DNA of 28,280 nt from SZUA-229 sp964531165 (lineage in GTDB: Bacteria; Pseudomonadota; Gammaproteobacteria; SZUA-229): contig CAZHEA010000039.1 in the NCBI GenBank assembly GCA_964531165.1, positions 1 to 28,280 on the forward strand, in the 5' to 3' direction. The position numbers and the translations under genes are program-made. Shown piece by piece: positions 25,591-28,280 of this stretch. The notes below the pieces were generated by a model, which was not told where the DNA came from, ran no database searches, and saw only the letters and a program-made list of their open reading frames with translations. How positions within the stretch are numbered: the stretch's first letter is position 1; every line of letters begins with the position of its first letter.

Positions 25591-25636
25591 ATAGAGACTA
25601 TTTATGACTCCGTAGTGCTGTTGATGGCATTAGTCA

Positions 25637-25820
25637 GGGGTCAGACTCGAAAAAAGCCGAATCTGACCCCGAAGGAGATGTGCCGTGGCAGAGTAATTAA
25701 CGGCTAAGACACATCTCCATCGGGGTCGGACCCGGTGCTTTTCCGGCTCTGACCCCTGTTTTATCACTGCCTCAGCACATACCCATCGGGGACAGACCGC
25801 GCTTTATGCGCTCTGTCCCC
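25637..25820. repeat. Cluster of four hairpins, REP family B
   Basis: Successive hairpins are at 25637-25670 (ggggtcagactcg...atctgacccc), 25674-25718 (ggagatgtg...cacatctcc), 25721-25756 (cggggtcggacccgg...ggctctgacccc) and 25787-25820 (ggggacagaccgcg...cgctctgtcccc). The order differs from the two-hairpin elements, as if rearranged copies had merged. The 25491-25860 stretch contains this cluster and no gene. It ends 40 bp beyond the stop of the Cas6-like gene. Confidence 0.78.
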
Positions 25821-25860
25821 TCAACCCATACCATTCAAAGACGGCAGTGCAATAACCTGA

Positions 25861-26571
25861 TCACGTCCCATCAAAATGCTGCATTTCAGACATATCACCT
25901 ACCGCCTTAATTCCCTTGTGAGCGACAAATATGCCAAAACCGGCCTTACGCCCTTCACCAATGCCTTTCTGTTGCAGGGTCACCGCATCTTCCGGGTCCA
26001 GGTCCGCCACCATTATGCTCATGGTTTTAGTTGGGCCATTAGCTAATTTAAAGGTATGCCCCATGCCACAAAGCGCCTTAGTCAGATTAATACCCATGCC
26101 TTTCAGACCACTGGCAACCCGTGCCACAAACTCATCTTCGGTTTCATTATCGCCAACAATCGCATAGCGACAGAATAATGTACCCAATGGTGTAAGCGAT
26201 TTTACCTGATATTCACCAAACGTCACCTCATATCCGCACAGATTAATGGTTTTACCAATTAGCACATCCATATCCGAATAACGAGTTTTAGGCATGCGTA
26301 TCTGCATTTTTGTGCGTTTTGACAGGTAAATGCAGGCATCTTCGCAATCATCTTCAGGACGATTCCAACCATTACCCGTAGATGCGCCGTGAATCATGTG
26401 AATGCCGGCTAGCGGCTCGTCTTTTATCCACGGCAAAATCTTTAGTAATTCGTCGGATAGCACCTGTGCATGATCAAGCGGCACCTGTTTGCTAATTAAT
26501 TTAAACGACAGGTCTGCCACCGTATCCGGTACTGAAAAAGGTGTGGCTTTCTTATCTTCTTGCCATAACAT
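25861..26571 (-). CDS. Orphan Cas6-like protein (Cas6/Cmx6 type)
   Basis: The 236-residue protein resembles the family annotated as Cas6/Cmx6 of the MYXAN CRISPR subtype, from memory of its conserved pattern: VPDTVADLSFKL, LPWIKDEPLAGIHMIHG, GNGWNRPEDD, LSKRTKMQIRMPK, TLFCRYAIV, the LCG-GHTFKL segment, a VADLDPEDAVTLQQKG stretch and the glycine-rich GIGEGRKAGFGIFVAHKGI near residues 203-221 that marks RAMP/Cas6 proteins. Cas6 enzymes cut repeat hairpins in precursor crRNA. No CRISPR array and no other cas gene is in the window, so this copy probably does something else. It follows a 63-residue gene by 20 bp. Confidence 0.75.
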   Translation of the reverse strand: MLWQEDKKATPFSVPDTVADLSFKLISKQVPLDHAQVLSDELLKILPWIKDEPLAGIHMIHGASTGNGWNRPEDDCEDACIYLSKRTKMQIRMPKTRYSDMDVLIGKTINLCGYEVTFGEYQVKSLTPLGTLFCRYAIVGDNETEDEFVARVASGLKGMGINLTKALCGMGHTFKLANGPTKTMSIMVADLDPEDAVTLQQKGIGEGRKAGFGIFVAHKGIKAVGDMSEMQHFDGT

Positions 26572-26591
26572 ACTATTAAGTTCTCGCTGAA

Positions 26592-26783
26592 TTATCGATT
26601 GGGGAAAGTAAAAGCCATTTCCACCCGGTTTTGCCAGTCTTTGGGGGCATCCGCATAAGGCGGTTTTATATCTACATCCAGATGGATCTCACCATCACGG
26701 GCTTTTTGTCTGACCACTTCAAGTAGATCTTCAAAATTTTCTAACTCGTGCTCCTGAGTTAATATGTCACTTAAATATATCAT
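26592..26783 (-). CDS. Small 63-residue protein, partner of the Cas6-like gene
   Basis: I do not recognise a family. The sequence starts MIYLSDILTQEHELENFEDLLE, has a charged helix and then a beta-like segment, EIHLDVDIKPPYADAPKDWQ, and ends EMAFTFPNR. It is acidic and soluble. It begins after aagagaa and ends 20 bp before the Cas6-like start, so the two genes are probably one transcript. The length and spacing suggest a dedicated small partner. Confidence 0.68.
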   Translation of the reverse strand: MIYLSDILTQEHELENFEDLLEVVRQKARDGEIHLDVDIKPPYADAPKDWQNRVEMAFTFPNR

Positions 26784-26797
26784 TCTGTTCTCTTAAT

Positions 26798-26850
26798 CAT
26801 TCCCACAGACCTCACGGCCACTATATTCCCGACAGGCATTCGGGGATAAC
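26798..26850. repeat. Degenerate family A fragment
   Basis: The fragment keeps tcattccc at one side and attcccgac with gcattcggggataac at the other, in inverted arrangement, but is shorter and more diverged than the 86-bp copies. It lies between the TauD-like gene and the 63-residue gene. Confidence 0.5.
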
Positions 26851-26867
26851 GAAAATATGCTTTTTGA

Positions 26868-27770
26868 CTAACGACCAGTGACCCATGGCGCATCTGCAAC
26901 CCGATCATAATATCTGGCTCTGTATAAAAGCCGTTTTTGCTCAGCCGCCTCAGCATCTTCAAATGCCGTGCGATTATGCAAAACATTATTAGCAATTATA
27001 CCTTCACCCGCCTGCATTCTATAATTAATAACATAAGGGTTATTATTATTTAATAAAGCTTTCATGCAACTCAACGCCTCCTGAGTCAATGCATCCGTTT
27101 TCCATTCTATATTGCGGGTGCGCGCTGAATAACGCATATGCAAGGTTTCGCTCAACACATCCATTGAAAATACCGGACCACTTTGTGCGCCTCGAATTTC
27201 TCGTCCGTTTTCTATATTCGGCGGAATAACAAGCGCATCATCCTGCATAAATGCCCGTATATACTGCACATTTTCATCTCGCAGTTGAATATAGGCCATT
27301 TCATGATCAAGCATTAAGTTCTCGCCACCACGAATTGCAGGCCTTACACAATGCAATACCATGGCGCGAATGGTTTGTGACGGTTTATTATAGTAACCAT
27401 CGGTATGCCAGGTTAGCTGCCTGCTGGTATAGGGAATATACCCCGCATGGCGACCACTGGTTTTAACCTGTATTGAGGTAATATTATCTTCATCTGAACA
27501 CAGGTTGCCATCCAGACGATCGAGCCCAAGCAGTAAACCGGTGTCACGAACAAACTGCTTGGTTGCCAGATGCGGATTCTTCACCCTATATATAGAGTAA
27601 TTAAATACACCCAATGCAGAGCGCAGTTTTTCCAGCTCGGGTAACGATACGCTGCCACCCTCTATATCCACTCGATTCAGATGTGTAGCGTTTTCATAAG
27701 CCCGTATCTTCTGCTCACGCCATAATTGATAACCAGATTCGTCGGCGAGATTAAGCGGGTTAAATTTCAC
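26868..27770 (-). CDS. TauD/TfdA-family 2OG-Fe(II) dioxygenase
   Basis: This 300-residue oxygenase of the TauD/TfdA superfamily has an HxD pair His122/Asp124 in LTWHTDGYYN, a distal His in NNVLHNRTAF near residue 270 and an Arg pair in LLYRARYYD for 2-oxoglutarate. Other landmarks are SGRHAGYIPYTSRQ and HCVRPAIRGGENLMLDH. TauD itself releases sulfite from taurine, which would fit sulfur metabolism, but the superfamily is broad and no taurine transporter is seen. Substrate unknown. Confidence 0.85.
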   Translation of the reverse strand: MKFNPLNLADESGYQLWREQKIRAYENATHLNRVDIEGGSVSLPELEKLRSALGVFNYSIYRVKNPHLATKQFVRDTGLLLGLDRLDGNLCSDEDNITSIQVKTSGRHAGYIPYTSRQLTWHTDGYYNKPSQTIRAMVLHCVRPAIRGGENLMLDHEMAYIQLRDENVQYIRAFMQDDALVIPPNIENGREIRGAQSGPVFSMDVLSETLHMRYSARTRNIEWKTDALTQEALSCMKALLNNNNPYVINYRMQAGEGIIANNVLHNRTAFEDAEAAEQKRLLYRARYYDRVADAPWVTGR

Positions 27771-28280
27771 TGTTATTTAATACCTGTTTAAAATATAGCG
27801 CTAGTATCCGAATATAGCCGGCAGACTGCAATACCCCGTTCAGGCATATTCGAGGTTAATACCCTGTTTATAGCCCCATGATGAATATATGCAAGATCAA
27901 TCAATCGACTAATCACCAGAAAAAAAATTTATACAGGGATTAACTAACCAATGAATATTGTGCTATATTATGACACCGATTTTTTATGTGTTAGTAGCGG
28001 CACGGTGTGAATGCGCGCCAGAAAAAGCTCTATCCCATTAGGGATAGACAGAAAGTCTTACACCCTCCCAAGGGATAGATGTTCTGAAGGCTCAACAGCC
28101 CCTACACTACACCCACTAAAATTTTGGCTTGTTTTGGGTATGGGCGTTTTACGTTTATAGCTATAACAAAACAAAAAGAATTTTTAATCGTATGACAGTG
28201 CAGGTGTTTAACATTGTGCTCTGCTCATATATTTAAACTTAAGCTAAGGGTAAGGCAGTAGCCCCCCCTTTATAATAACT
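27771..28280. other. Gene-free right end of the window
   Basis: No open frame longer than about 30 codons looks real. The stretch holds the promoter region of the TauD-like gene, two palindromic sites at 28030 and 28062 and a possible -10 reading right. A runs-rich segment, agaaaaaaaatttatac, is near 27920. The likely target transcript starts near 28115 and continues out of the window, or is a non-coding RNA. Confidence 0.5.
28030..28108 (+). promoter_or_regulatory. Two palindromic sites before a putative promoter
   Basis: ctatcccattagggatag (28030-28047) is a perfect 7-bp inverted repeat with a 4-base centre. A second site, accctcccaagggatag (about 28062-28077), is centred 35 bp before tacact (28103-28108), a fair -10. 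No -35 consensus is present. The gene it would drive lies outside the window or is not coding. Confidence 0.5.

Noticed and set aside
25637..25820. CRISPR array near the Cas6-like gene
   Set aside because: The hairpins are not direct repeats of constant length, there are no regular spacers, and the same units occur elsewhere as REPIN pairs.

Overview
The window looks like a chromosomal segment of a mesophilic gammaproteobacterium of moderate GC. A sulfur-oxidising lifestyle is likely but not proven. The support is a protein that I recognise as DsrS, a DsrC/TusE-family protein, and dispersed palindromic repeats typical of gammaproteobacterial genomes. The sequence is a draft scaffold with one 100-N gap at 12217-12316. 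The two sides of that gap carry the same 55 bp, so the gap is very probably artificial and one gene runs across it.

Region 1 (1-11165, all on +) is a urea uptake and hydrolysis cluster: urtA (5' end missing), urtB, urtC, urtD, urtE, then ureD, ureA, ureB, ureC, ureE, a short ureJ/hupE-like gene, ureF and ureG. urtE and ureD overlap by 4 bp, so transport and urease assembly are coupled in one transcript. The UrtABCDE transporter imports urea. UreABC hydrolyses it to ammonia and carbon dioxide. UreD, UreF, UreG and UreE insert nickel, and the UreJ-like membrane protein may supply nickel. Palindromic repeats sit at several gene junctions.

Region 2 (11166-15638) holds a repeat cluster, then a minus-strand group: dsrS (broken by the false gap), a metallopeptidase-like/VWA-like protein, and a MoxR-type AAA ATPase.

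Region 3 (15639-24407) is mixed: a methyl-accepting chemotaxis protein, a Sel1-repeat protein, a 64-residue protein with a structured leader and its own terminator, two divergent conserved hypotheticals sharing a 20-bp palindrome, a 2OG-Fe(II) oxygenase, a VPLPA-CTERM exported protein, a GNAT acetyltransferase, a 106-residue hypothetical and a PKHD-type hydroxylase.

Region 4 (24408-28280) carries a 67-residue protein, a DsrC-like protein lacking both canonical C-terminal cysteines, a cluster of REP hairpins, an orphan Cas6-like (Cmx6-type) gene with a 63-residue upstream partner and no CRISPR array, a TauD/TfdA-family dioxygenase, and a gene-free right end.

Two observations stand out. One is the orphan Cas6-like gene with its small partner, next to an array of hairpins and a DsrC-like gene. 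The other is a recurrent palindrome of the form ctatcccattagggatag. It lies 33-35 bp upstream of putative -10 boxes for the 64-residue gene, the 67-residue gene and an unidentified transcript at the right edge, with a weaker half-site upstream of the DsrC-like gene, suggesting an undescribed regulon of small proteins.
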